64,000 nt of DNA from Plazaster borealis (GCA_021014325.1 CM037464.1:3193127-3257126); one strand, 5' to 3'. Counted from the first letter of the stretch, positions 35,193 to 47,762 are shown. Made by a program: numbers and translations. The notes: generated by a model from the sequence alone, not told the origin.

Positions 35193-36290
35193 GTAAGACT
35201 GAGAATTACATAGTGCTATACAAAGGACATAACACTTTAAAAGTCGCAAGAATAAGATTGAATCTTGGGACAAGAGAAATATAAATTTATTTTAATTATG
35301 GCTTCAAAAACATTATTTTTAAATATGCTAGAATATTCACATTTTTATTAAAGGCCTATAGGGCCCTATATATAATTCTTAAATAATGTGTGCGATTTGA
35401 TGATTTGATGATATCACAGAATCAGCTGATAATCTACCATTCAGGGTCAATGCAAAAGACTTGTCATCCAACCATGCATTTGTTTTATTGGTCTCCAAGT
35501 TTAAAGGTAGATTATATCAGTTGCAGACATAATAGATTTATGTACTTCCATGTTACTACAAAATAACTCACTTGATTGAAAGTACAGACTTTTCCTAAGT
35601 ATCCAGTGAAATCGTTTCACCAGCAGCTGATTTCAGGAAACTTTACGCAACTGCGTAAGTCCACTTGGGCAACATTTATTGCAATAGTTGTGCACCACTA
35701 ATACAAGAAATCTTGCACAATTAATGAACTTACGCAGTTTCGCGAAATTGGCTGCTGGTGAACAATTTCACTGGATACTTGGGAAACGTCTGTACTTTTG
35801 TTCAAACCTAAATTGGAGGTAGTCTTTTTAACAATTATAACATTTAAAGGTACGTACACGTTTGGTAATGACTCAAAACATAAAAATTTATTTGGTAACA
35901 AGCAACAGAGAGCTGTTGATAGTATAAAACATTGTAGGAAACGACTCCCTCTGAAGTAACGTAGTTTTTGAGAAAGAGGTAATTTCTCACTAAAATAACA
36001 AAAACTTCTTGCAAGAAGTTTTTATTCCTATCTGAAAGCACACAAATTTGTACAACAAGGGTGTTTTTTCTTTCATCATTTTCTTGCAATTTCGATCAAC
36101 AATTGAGCCCAAATTTTTACAGGCTTGTTATTTTATGCATATGTTGGGATACACCAAGTGAGAACACTGGTCTTTGACAATTACCAAACGTGTTCAGTGC
36201 CTTTAAGATAAGACAAGGAATTACATAGTGCTACACAAAGGACAAAACACTTTAAAAGTCACCAGAATAAAATTGAATCTTGGGACAAGA
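35193..36290. repeat. Paired direct repeat around a MITE
   Basis: An 85-base sequence (AATTACATAGTGCTA ... CTTGGGACAAGA) occurs at 35205-35280 and again at 36215-36290. Between them lie a palindrome at 35579-35803 (AAGTACAGAC/GTCTGTACTT ends) and a GTTTGGTAAT-family MITE. Confidence 0.75.
35846..36207. mobile_element. MITE, GTTTGGTAAT family, copy 3
   Basis: Complete copy between the two direct repeats at 35.2 and 36.2 kb. Confidence 0.85.
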
Positions 36291-37760
36291 ATTTCCGAAG
36301 GAGACATTTAAGTACAGGCACTGAGATCGTCTCTTTAAGACAGGCAGGTAGCTTGCTGATTGAAGTGTGAACTGCAGAAAATCTCCATGACTCCGTGACT
36401 CAATGACTCCAAGACTCCATGGTTCCATGACACGACTCCATGACTCCATGTCTTCGTGACTCCAATCAAAACCAAATGCAGAAAACAAAAAAACAGCAAA
36501 AAAAAAAGGTCTGAGAAACTCGTGCATATCAGGATTCTTTTGGCTGTTGCAATCAGGATAAGCAGCAGAAATTGGAAATGGCATGTCAAATGCTGCAAAC
36601 AGTTCTCTTGATGATTGGTGCTGGTATGAGCTTTCTTATCACTGAGTCCCAAGAATGAAACTAATCAAGTTAATGGCATGGGCAATTTCAATAACCAAAA
36701 GTATCTTGTGTTATTTCTTTATTAGGAAATTTACCTTGCTGGAGAGTGCAGCTCCTTTACTATAGGTCAGTCAAGACATCTTCTAGTTAACGGGTAGATC
36801 TCTTTGAAGACTCCATGACTCAATGACTCCAAGACTCCATGGTTCCATGACATGACTCCATGACTCCATGTCTCCATGACTCCCATCAAAACCAAATGCA
36901 GAACACAGAAAACAGCAACAAAAACTCTGAGGAACTCGTGCATATGAGGATTATTTTGGCTGTAGCAATCAAGATAAGCAACAGAAATTTGAGGGGGCAT
37001 GTCAAATGTCGCAAACAATTCTCTTGATGATTGGTGCTGGTATGAGCTTTCTTATCACTGAGTCCCCAGAATGAAACTAAGCAGGTAAGTGGTATGGAAC
37101 ATTTTAATAACCAAAAGCTAACTTTTTGTTATGTCTTTATTTAGGAATTTACCTCGCTGGAGTGCAGCTCCTTTACTGTAGGCCAGTCAAGACATCCACT
37201 TGTTGATGGGTAGATTTCTTTGGAGGTGGTGAGCCTACTGCAACACAAACAACGATTAAAACGGTTAGTTTTAGATAAATTGCTTTTCCTGTAGATTTTG
37301 TGTAAACTTCAATCAAAAATAAATACAGAAAACTGAAAATAGAGAAAAACAGTTCAGAGCATATATCAGGAATCTTTTGACTGTTGCAATGAAAGATAAA
37401 AATTTTTTTCACGGGGATGTCAAATGGCGCAAAAATTTCTCTTGACAATTGGTGCTGCTTTGAGCGAGTCCCAAGAATGTAACTAATCTACAAATGCAAA
37501 ATTTGCAACCTTAATGATTAAATACATTATCCATGATTAGAAGAGTTTGTTTCAGATAAATTGCTTTTCCAGGGGGATTTTGTGTATACTTCAATCAGAC
37601 CTAAATGCAGAAAAATAAAAACAGTGATAAAAAGTTCTGAGGAACTCGTGCATATCCGGATTCGTTTGATGGTTGCAAAAATGAACACAGAAAACCGAAA
37701 CAGCGAAAAAAAGGTCTGAGGAAATCTTGCATTTCAGGATTTTTAAGATTGTTGCATTAA
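36240..37760. repeat. Tandem ~430-bp segmental repeats
   Basis: Blocks at about 36465-36745, 36890-37150, 37310-37500 and 37590-37760 share a core (CAAATGCAGAAAAC ... CTCGTGCATAT ... TCTCTTGATGATTGG). Two carry GACTCCATGACTC minisatellites (36385-36470, 36808-36890). Minus-strand piece 37149-37235 has an exon-like open frame with a GTAAAT donor, but I do not recognise it. Confidence 0.75.
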
Positions 37761-38100
37761 ATATAATGAACAGAAAATTGCTTTTACATGAGGATCTTGT
37801 GTAACTCCAGTTACGGTCTGGAAGCCCTAGTCAGATGGACTTCCGGACAGATGAAGGGAGGCCGCAGGCAACGACAACACCCCTTTCAGCCTATGGGACT
37901 GAGGGGTAAAAAGCCTGAATTTTCTCAGAGGCAAAAAAGAAACCCTTTAATGTAAAAAATGATTTAACAATGAAAATATCAACAACTTCAATTATTCACA
38001 GGGTTTAACAAGCGTCAAAAACTAAGTTAGAAAAGTGTACGATTTCAAGAGAGATCTTATACTTATAAAGAAGAAGATCTTACAGGCTAAGGCTTGCACA

Positions 38101-41100
38101 AACTCCAAACTTCAAACTGGAAACGGCAACCTGGACACTGCAAACTGGAAACTGCAAACTGGAAACTGCAAACAGGAAAAGAGCAAACAGAAAAACGAGC
38201 AAACTGGAAACTACAAGCTGGAAAAGAGCAAAGAGAAAAACGAGCAAACTGGAAACTCCAACTGGAAACTACAAACTGGAAACTACAAGCTGGAAACTAC
38301 AAGCTGGAAACTACAAGCTGGAAACTATCAACTGTAACTACAAGCTGGAAACTACAAGCTGGAAACTACAAACTGGAAACTACAAACTGGAAACTACAAA
38401 CTGGAAACTACAACTGGAAACTACAACTGGAAACTACAAACTGGAAACTACAAACTGGAAACTACAAGCTGGAAACTACAAACTGGAAACTACAAGCTGG
38501 AAACTACAAACTAGAAACTACAAACTGGAAACTACAAACTGGAAACTACAAACTGGAAACTACAAACTGGAAACTACAACTGGAAACTACAACTGGAAAC
38601 TACAACTGGAAACTACAAACTGGAAACTACAAGCTGGAAACTACAAACTGGAAACTACAAGCTGGAAACTACAAACTACAAACTACAAACTGGAAACTAC
38701 AAACTGGAAACTACAAACTGGAAACTACAAACTGGAAACTACAAACTGGAAACTACAACTGGAAACTACAGACTGGAAACTACAGACTGGAAACTACAAA
38801 CTGAAACTACAAGCTGGAAACTACAAGCTGGATACTACAAACTGGAAACTACAGACTGGAAACTACAAGCTGATAACTACAAGCTGGAAACTACAAGCTG
38901 GAAACTACAAGCTGGATACTACAAGCTGGAAACTACAAGCTGGAAACTACAAACTGGAAACTACAACTGGAAACTACAAACTGGTAACTACAAACTGGAA
39001 ACTACAAACTGGAAACTACAAGCTGATAACTACAAGCTGGAAACTACAAGCTGGAAACTACAAGCTGGATACTACAAGCTGGATACTACAAGCTGGAAAC
39101 TACAAGCTGGAAACTACAAGCTGGAAACTACAACTGGAAACTACAAACTGGTAACTACAAACTGGAAACTACAAACTGGAAACTACAAACTGGAAACTAC
39201 AAACTGGAAACTACAAACTGGAAACTACAGACTAAAACTACAAACTGGAAACTACAAACTGGAAACTACAGACTGGAAACTACAGACTGGAAACTACAAC
39301 TGGAAACTACAGACTGGAAACTACAAACTGGAAACTACAAGCTGGATACTACAGGCTGGATACTACAAACTGGAAACTACAAACTGGAAACTACAAACTG
39401 GAAACTACAAGCTGGAAACTACAAGCTGGAAACTACAACTGGAAACTACAAACTGGAAACTACAAGCTGGAAACTACAAGCTGGATACTACGAGCTAGAA
39501 ACTACAAACTGGAAACTACAAACTGGAAACTACAAGCTGGAAACTACAAGCTGGAAACTACAAACTGGAAACTACAAACTGGAAACTACAACTGGAAACT
39601 ACAAACTGGAAACTACAAGCTGGAAACTACAAGCTGGAAACTACATGCTGGAAACTACAAACTGGAAACTACAAGCTGGAAACTACAAGCTGGATACTAC
39701 AAGCTGGAAACTACAAACTGGAAACTACAAACTGGAAACTACAAACTGGAAACTACAAACTGGAAACTACAAACTGGAAACTACAACTGGAAACTACAAC
39801 TGGAAACTACAAACTGGAAACTACAAGCTGGAAACTACAAACTGGAAACTACAAGCTGGAAACTACAAACTGGAAACTACAAACTGGAAACTACAAACTG
39901 GAAACAACAAACTGGAAACTACAAACTGGAAACTACAACTGGAAACTACAGACTGGAAACTACAAACTGGATACTACAAGCTGGAAACTACAAACTGGAA
40001 ACTACAAGCTGGAAACTACAAACTGGATACTACGAGCTAGAAACTACAAACTGGAAACTACAAACTGGAAACTACAAGCTGGAAACTACAACTGGAAACT
40101 ACAAGCTGGAAACAACAAACTGGAAACTACAAACTGGAAACTACAACTGGAAACTACAAACTGGAAACTACAAGCTGGAAACTACAAGCTGGAAACTACA
40201 AGCTGGAAACTACAAGCTGGAAACTACAAGCTGGAAACTACAAGCTGGATACTACAAGCTGGAAACTACAAGCTGGAAACTACAAACTGGAAACTACAAA
40301 CTGGAAACTACAAACTGGAAACTACAAACTGGAAACTACAACTGGAAACTACAACTGGAAACTACAACTGGAAACTACAAGCTGGAAACTACAAACTGGA
40401 AACTACAAGCTGGAAACTACAAACTAGAAACTACAAACTAGAAACTACAAACTGGAAACTACAAACTGGAAACTACAAACTGGAAACTACAAACTGGAAA
40501 CTACAACTGGAAACTACAGACTGGAAACTACAAACTGGATACTACAAGCTGGAAACTACAAGCTGGATACTACAACTGGAAACTACAAACTGGAAACTAC
40601 AAGCTGGAAACTACAAACTGGAAACTACAAACTGGAAACTACAAACTGGAAACTACAACTGGAAACTACAGACTGGAAACTACAAACTGGATACTACAAG
40701 CTGGAAACTACAAGCTGGATACTACAACCTGGAAACTACAAACTGGAAACTACAAGCTGGAAACTACAAACTGGAAACTACAAGCTGGAAACTACAAACT
40801 GGAAACTACAAGCTGGAAACTAAAAACTGGAAACTAAACTGGAAACTACAAACTGGAAACTACAAACTGGAAACTACAAGCTGGAAACTACAAGCTGGAA
40901 ACTACAAGCTGGAAACTACAAACTGGAAACTACAAGCTGGAAACTACAAGCTGGAAACTACAAACTGGAAACTACAAACTGGAAACTACAAACTGGAAAC
41001 TACAAACTGGAAACTACAACTGGAAACTACAAGCTGGATACTACGAGCTAGAAACTACAAACTGGAAACTACAAACTGGAAACTACAAGCTGGAAACTAC

Positions 41101-43010
41101 AAACTAGAAACTACAAACTGGAAACTACAAACTGGAAACTACAAACTGGAAACTACAAACTGGAAACTACAAACTGGAAACTACAACTGGAAACTACAAA
41201 CTGAAACTACAAGCTGGAAACTACAAGCTGGAAACTACAAGCTGGATACTACAAACTGGAAACTACAAACTGGAAACTACAAGCTGATAACTACAAGCTG
41301 GAAACTACAAGCTGGAAACTACAAGCTGGATACTACAAGCTGGATACTACAAGCTGGAAACTACAAGCTGGAAACTACAAACTGGAAACTACAACTGGAA
41401 ACTACAAACTGGTAACTACAAACTGGAAACTACGAGCTGGAAACTACAAACTGGATACTACAAGCTGGAAACTACAAACTGGAAACTACAAACTGGAAAC
41501 TACAAACTGGAAACTACAAACTGGAAACTACAAACTGGAAACTACAACTGGAAACTACAACTGGAAACTACAAACTGGAAACTACAAGCTGGAAACTACA
41601 AGCTGGAAACTACAAGCTGGAAACTACAAACTGGAAACTACAAGCTGGAAACTACAAGCTGGATACTACAAGCTGGAAACTACAAACTGGAAACTACAAA
41701 CTGGAAACTACAAACTGGAAACTACAACTGGAAACTACAAACTGGAAACTACAAGCTGGAAACTACAAACTGGAAACTACAAGCTGGAAACTACAAACTG
41801 GAATCTACAAACTGGAAACTACACACTGGAAACAACAAACTGGAAACTACAAACTGGAAACTACAACTGGAAACTACAGACTGGAAACTACAAACTGGAT
41901 ACTACAAGCTGGAAACTACAAACTGGAAACTACAAGCTGGAAACTACAAGCTGGATACTACGAGCTGGAAACTACGAGCTGGAAACTACAAGCTGGAAAC
42001 TACAAGCTGGAAACTATAAACTGGAAACTACAAGCTGGAAACTAAAAACTGGAAACTACAACTGGAAACTACAAACTGGAAACTACAAACTGGAAACTAC
42101 AACTGGAAACTACAACTGGAAACTACAAACTGGAAACTACAACTGGAAACTACAAACTGGAAACTACAAACTGGAAACTACAAGCTGGAAACTACAAGCT
42201 GGAAACTACAAGCTGGAAACTACAAGCTGGAAACTACAAGCTGGAAACTACAAACTGGAAACTACAGACTGGAAACTACAAACTGGAAACTACAACTGGA
42301 AACTACAAGCTGGAAACTACAAACTGGAAACTACAAACTGGAAACTACAAGCTGGAAACTACAAACTGGAAACTACAAACTGGAAACTACACACTGGAAA
42401 CTACAAACTGGAAACTACAAACTGAAAACTACAAACTGAAAACTACAAACTGGAAACTACAAACTGGAAACTACAAACTGGAAACTACAAACTGGAAACT
42501 ACAAACTGGAAACTACAACTGGAAACTACAACTGGAAACTACAAACTGGAAACTACAACTGGAAACTACAAACTGGAAACTACAAACTGGAAACTACAAA
42601 CTGGAAACTACAAACTGGAAACTACAACTGGAAACTACAACTGGAAACTACAAACTCGAAACTACAAGCTGGAAACTACAAGCTAGAAACTACAAGCTGG
42701 AAACTACAAACTGGAAACTACACACTGAAAACTACAAACTGGAAACTACAAACTGGAAACTACAAACTGAAACTACAGACTGGGAACTACAGACTGGAAA
42801 CTACAAACTGGAAACTACAAGCTGGAAACTACAAGCTGGAAACTACAAACTGGAAACTACAAACTGGAAACTACAAACTGGAAACTACAGACTGGAAACT
42901 ACAAGCTGGAAACTACAAACTGGAAACTACAAACTGGAAACTACAAACTGGAAACTACAACTGGAAACTACAAGCTGGAAACTACAAACTGGAAACTACC
43001 AACTCCAAAC
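38101..43010. repeat. 4.9-kb satellite, 14-bp unit
   Basis: About 350 tandem copies of CTGGAAACTACAAA or CTGGAAACTACAAG, with frequent 13-bp variants (CTGGAAACTACAA) and a few point variants such as GGATAC or GATAAC. Long open frames on the plus strand (38094-38804 and 39645-40040) follow from the absence of stops in the repeat, not from a protein. The array ends abruptly beside USP19-like exon C copy 5. Confidence 0.98.
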
Positions 43011-43096
43011 TTGCAAATCCAAATTTCCAAATCAAGACAAGATATCTTGTCGCGAGAGTCCTGACCCTCAAATTAAGGCTTGTTTTTCACTCTTAC

Positions 43097-43207
43097 CTTG
43101 ACTGGTTTCCTGTAGTATCCTTTGGAGAAGAAGTAAACTGGTAGCACTCTCCTCTCCTTGGGTTACGGAGCCAACAGATGCATGAAGGGGTCAAAGGTTA
43201 TGGAAAC
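43097..43207 (-). pseudogene. USP19-like exon C, degenerate copy 5
   Basis: 111 nt matching exon C alone, followed by a good GTAAGA donor and then a relic of exon A. It has an in-frame stop (codon TAA in the VPLP region) and its acceptor AG is mutated to CG. It may show the ancestral exon C border: in the other copies this donor is mutated (GTAAGA to ATAAGA), which extends the exon into A. Confidence 0.7.
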
Positions 43208-43509
43208 CGAAAAAAAAATAATATAATTAAATATCAGTATTCAAAATTATTTTAATGGCAGACATGTAACTTTATCAGTGAAAAAAAAGGACAGAGAAAA
43301 GGGGAGTTGAGTAAAGACTTCTTTCCCTTTCCAGGCTTGAGGTTATCTAAAACCTTGGCCCTATTCGAAACCATGGCTTCGACTTGAGCTTGAGGCTCTG
43401 TCAATTATTTTTGAAAATGTGCACTTATGGAGACCAAAGCCTGGGTAAAAGCCCAAGCTGTGGTTTCAAAAAGCTAACTCTTAGGCTATAGTCGAGGTTA
43501 AACATTTTC

Positions 43510-43660
43510 AGATAAAGCCAGGTTCATACTCAACACAAATTGCGAAGGCAAGGGAATTTCTTGGCCTCACTATTGGAAAACATCATGTGATGTGAACTTG
43601 CGATGTCACAACAACTCGCTTCCCATGGGCCTTCGCACGAGTATGAACCCGCCTTAAGGA
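43510..43660. mobile_element. Palindromic element inside the USP19-like array
   Basis: GTTCATACTCAACACAAATTG at the left faces CGAGTATGAACC at the right. The same element recurs near 44876-45000, 45710-45830 and 47064-47190, so it was carried along by the array duplications. Confidence 0.75.
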
Positions 43661-43693
43661 TTGAAAGTTAATCTTTAGCCAAGCATTCACTGT

Positions 43694-43864
43694 TAACTTA
43701 TCTTGGTTTTCGTCAGAGTCCTCAGCCTCAAAATAAGGCTGGTTCACTCTTGTATTCACTGGTTTCCAGTAGTAGTCTTTGGAGAAGAAGAAAACTGGTA
43801 GCACTCTCCTCTTCTTGGGTAAGGGAACCGACAGATGCATAAAGGGGTCAAAGGTTATGGAAAC
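43694..43864 (-). pseudogene. USP19-like chimeric exon C/A, copy 4 (donor damaged)
   Basis: Same 171-nt fusion, but the donor GAG|GTAACA has become AAG|TTAACA, so it cannot splice normally. The exon A part is more diverged (VNQPYFEAEDSDENQDK). Confidence 0.75.
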
Positions 43865-44219
43865 CTAAATAAAAATATATAATTAAATATTGAAATTATT
43901 TGACAGCAAGTAATCAAAATTATTTTAATGGAAAACATACAACTTGATCATTGTAAAAAAAAAGAGAAAAGACGAGTTAAGTAGAGTCAAAAATTTGGTT
44001 AAAAAAAGCGGACACTGTTAGTTCGGGAAGTAAAAGGAAAACCACACAATTTTGAGGTATATTTGTGTGGATCATTATATTCTACTTTTAAAATACCTTT
44101 CCAACCATACCCATTTAATAACAAATGCTTTTTATAGCCCAGAGTGCCCAAACCGAAGGCAACATGTCCCTTATTTAAGTAACAAACTACTAAAATGAGC
44201 TACTGACATAACTGCCTAC

Positions 44220-44327
44220 CTTTCCATATGTACAAACTAATTTGGACTTGTATTGTCCTTGGAAGAGATCTACGATGAAAGAATCATTCTGTTTCTCGTG
44301 TGCCTGCCAGGCTACCTCAGCAATTTC
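44220..44327 (-). CDS. USP19-like exon B, copy 2
   Basis: 108 nt, phase 0-0, same peptide as exon B copy 1, including the missing second zinc Cys. The surrounding 400 bases match 46.36-46.80 kb almost base for base, so the duplication is recent or gene-converted. Confidence 0.88.
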
Positions 44328-45045
44328 CTACAGAATGACAAGGGGGTCAATGAAAATGAAATGACTCCAACATTGAAAATGATTAACATGTACAATAACA
44401 ACTGAATTGAAATAACATTGTATATCAAACAAGACCGGCTCCATGCAAAAAACATCAAATCTTTGCACTATGGGACAGTTTGAGAGTGCTACAACAATTT
44501 TTGCAAAGACACAATTCATGTGAATGCTATTTTGTGAAGTTACATGTGAGCTATTTGTTGCAGTGTAACAGCCAACTACAACAACAGTCCTCAGTGAAGC
44601 AGGAACTTGTCTTAGTCACTGCTCCTTGTTCGTAACTGCATTACTGAATACAAGTACTCATTATATCACAAAGGGGTCAGACTATTTGCCACTCGACTTC
44701 CAGGCTTGAGAGTTTCTGAAACCTTGGCTGTTTTTGAAACCATGGCTTCGACTTGGACTTCGGCTTGAGACTCTGTCAATTATTGTTGAAAATGTGCACT
44801 TATGGAGACCAAAGCCGTGGTTTCAAAAAGCTAAATCTTAGGCTATAGTTGAGATTAAACATTTCCTTATCAAGCCCGGTTCATACTCAACACAAATTGC
44901 TAAAGCAAGGGAATTTCTTGGCCTCACTATTGGAAAACATCATGTGATGTGAACTTGCGATGTCACAACAACTCGCTTCATTCGCATGAGTATGAACCCG
45001 GCCCAAGGATTGAAAGTTAATCTTAAGCCAAGCATTCACTGTTAC

Positions 45046-45216
45046 CTCATCTTGGTTGTCGTCAGAGTCCTCATCATCAAAATAAGGCTTGTTCTTCACT
45101 CTTATCTTCACTGATTTCCAGTAGTAGTCTTTGGAGAAGAAGTAAACGGGTAGCACTCTCCTCTTCTTGGGTAAGGGAACCGACAGATGCATGAAGGGGC
45201 CAAAGGTTATGGAAAC
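45046..45216 (-). CDS. USP19-like chimeric exon C/A, copy 3
   Basis: 171 nt, phase 0-0, nearly identical to copy 2. There is no exon B between copies 2 and 3; the spacer is shortened by a deletion near 45450. Confidence 0.83.
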
Positions 45217-45877
45217 CTAAATAAAAATATATAATTAAATATTGAAATTATTTGACAGCAAGTAATCAAAATTATTTTAATGGAAAACATACAACTTGAT
45301 CATTGTAAAAAAAAAGCGGACACTGTTAGTTCGGGAAGTAAAAGGAAAACCACACAATTTTGAGGTATATTTGTGTGGATCATTATATTCTACTTTTAAA
45401 ATACCTTTCCAACCATACCCATTTAATAACAAGTGCTTTTTATAGCCCAGAGTGTTCGTAACTGCATTACTGAATACAAGTACTCATTATATCACAAAGG
45501 GGTCAGACTATTTTCCACTCGACTTCCAGGCTTGAGAGTTTCTGAAACCTTGGCTGTTTTTGAAACCATGGCTTCGACTTGGACTTGGGCTTGAGGCTCT
45601 GTCAATTATTGTTGAAAATGTGCACTTATGGAGACCAAAGCCAAAGCCGTGGTTTCAAAAAGCTAAATCTTAGGCTATAGTTGAGATTAAACATTTCCTT
45701 ATCAAGCCCGGTTCATACTCAACACAAATTGCTAAAGCAAGGGAATTTCTTGGCCTCACTATTGGAAAACATCATGTGATGTGAACTTGCGCTGTCACAA
45801 CAACTCGCTTCATTCGCATGAGTATGAACCCGGCCCAAGGATTGAAAGTTAATCTTAAGCCAAGCATTCACTGTTAC

Positions 45878-46048
45878 CTCATCTTGGTTGTCGTCAGAGT
45901 CCTCATCATCAAAATAAGGCTTGTTCTTCACTCTTATCTTCACTGGTTTCCAGTAGTAGTCTTTGGAGAATAAGTAAAAGGGTAGCACTCTCCTCTTCTT
46001 GGGTAAGGGAACCGACAGATGCATGAAGGGGCCAAAGGTTATGGAAAC
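45878..46048 (-). CDS. USP19-like chimeric exon C/A, copy 2
   Basis: 171 nt, phase 0-0. Same fusion as copy 1 with a DDEDSDDNQDE end and LPFYLFSKDYYWKPVK before the junction. Borders TATTTAG and GTAACA are intact. Confidence 0.83.
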
Positions 46049-46404
46049 CTAAATAAAAATATATAATTAAATATTGAAATTATTTGACAGCAAGTAATCA
46101 AAATTATTTTAATGGAAAACATACAACTTGATCATTGTAAAAAAAAAAGAGAAAAGACGAGATAAATAGAGTCAAAAATTTGGTTAAAAAAAGCAGACAC
46201 TGTTAGTTCGGGAAGTAAAAGGAAAACCACACAATTTTGAGGTATATTTGTGTGGATCATTATATTCTACTTTTAAAATACCTTTCCAACCATACCCATT
46301 TAATAACAAATGCTTTTTATAGCCCAGAGTGCCCAAACCGAAGGCAACATGTCCCTTATTTAAGTAACAAACTACTAAAATGAGCTACTGACATAACTGC
46401 CTAC

Positions 46405-46512
46405 CTTTCCATATGTACAAACTAATTTGGACTTGTATTGTCCTTGGAAGAGATCTACGATGAAAGAATCATTCTGTTTCTCGTGTGCCTGCCAGGCTAC
46501 CTCAGCAATTTC
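46405..46512 (-). CDS. USP19-like exon B, copy 1
   Basis: 108 nt, phase 0-0. It encodes [20 protein letters not shown] and [16 protein letters not shown]. In USP19 the corresponding end is LVCPVCAK, with a CxxC zinc pair; here only the first Cys is present. Nearly identical to copy 2. Confidence 0.88.
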
Positions 46513-47237
46513 CTACAGAATGACAAGGGGGTCAATGAAAAAGAAATGACTCCAACATTGAAAATGATTAACATGTACAATAACAACTGAATTGAAATAA
46601 CATTGTATATCAAACAAGACCGGCTCCATGCAAAAAACATCAAATCTTTGCACTATGGGACAGTTTGAGAGTGCTACGACAATTTTTGCAAAGACACAAT
46701 TCATGTGAATGCTATTTTGTGAAGTTACATGTGAGCTATTTGTTGCAGTGTAACAGCCAACTACAACAACAGTCCTCAGTGAAGCAGGAACTTGTCTTAG
46801 TCACTGCTCCTTATATAACTGCATTACTGAATACAAGTACTCATTATATCACAAAGGGGTCAGACTATTTTCCACTTCCAGGCTTGAGAGTTTCTGAAAC
46901 CTTGGCCCTTTTTCGAAACCATGGCTTCGACTTGGACTTCGGCTTGAGACTCTGTCAATTATTGTTGAAAATGTGCACTTATGGAGCCCAAAGCCAAAGC
47001 CGTGGTTTCAAAAAGCTAAATCTTAGGCTATAGTTGAGATTAAACATTTCCTTATAAAGCCGGGTTCATACTCAACACAAATTGCGAAAGCAAGGGAATT
47101 TCTTGGCCTCACTATTGGAAAACATTATGTGATTTCAACTTGCGATGTCACAACAACTCGCTTCCCATGGGCCTTCGCATGAGTATGAACCCGGCCTAAG
47201 GATTGAAAGTTAATCTTAACCAAGCATTCACTGTTAC

Positions 47238-47408
47238 CTCATCTTGGTTGTCGTCAGAGTCCTCAGCCTCAAAATAAGGCTTGTTCTTCGCTCTTATCTT
47301 CACTGGTTTCCAGTAGTAGTCTTTGGAGAAGAAGTAAACTGGTAGCACTCTCCTCTTCTTGGGTAAGGGAACCGAAAGATGCATGAAGGGGTCAAAGGTT
47401 ATGGAAAC
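47238..47408 (-). CDS. USP19-like chimeric exon C/A, copy 1
   Basis: 171 nt, phase 0-0, acceptor TATTTAG, donor GTAACA. The first 37 codons are exon C (VSITFDPFMHLSVPLPKKRR ... YYWKPVK). The last 20 codons are the body of exon A (RAKNKPYFEAEDSDDNQDE). The two parts are in the wrong order for a normal USP, so this is a duplication junction inside an exon. Confidence 0.85.
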
Positions 47409-47696
47409 CTAAATAAAAATATATAATTAAATATTGAAATTATTTGACAGCAAGTAATCAAAATTATTTTAATGGAAGACATGCCACTTTATCATTGTAA
47501 AAACAAAAAAGAGAGAAAAGACGAGTTGAGTAGAGTCAAAAATTTGGTTTAAAAAAAAGGTGGACACTGTTAGTTCGGGAAACAACGGGATGTCAGCTTA
47601 CGATGTCACAACAACTCACTTCCCATGGGCCTTTGCATGAGTATGAACGCAGCTTAAGGATTGAAAGTTAATCTTTAGTCAGGCATTCACTGTTAC

Positions 47697-47762
47697 CTCA
47701 TCTGGTTTGTCGTCAGAGTCCTCAGCCTCAAAATGAGGCTTGTTCTTCACTCTGTTTAAAAT
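47697..47762 (-). CDS. USP19-like exon A (NRVKNKP)
   Basis: 66 nt, phase 0-0. It encodes ILNRVKNKPHFEAEDSDDKP and DE, matching the human NRIQNKPYTETVDSDGRPDE segment. It is the only free-standing copy of this exon; its acidic end reappears fused to exon C in the chimeric exons. Confidence 0.85.

Noticed and set aside
38094..40040. Long open frames (236 and 131 codons) with KLETTNW-type repeats
   Set aside because: They lie entirely in the 14-bp satellite, which lacks stops in these frames. The unit is not a multiple of three and slips phase, so no conserved protein is expected.
43583..46024. Open frames starting at the ATG of MHLSVPLP as separate small genes
   Set aside because: The ATG is internal to exon C; the real exon extends 24 bases upstream to a TATTTAG acceptor. 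The frames continue past the donor into introns.
46665..47033. 122-codon plus-strand frame in the USP19-like array
   Set aside because: It covers intron and MITE sequence; the parallel unit at 44.5-44.8 kb does not keep it open.
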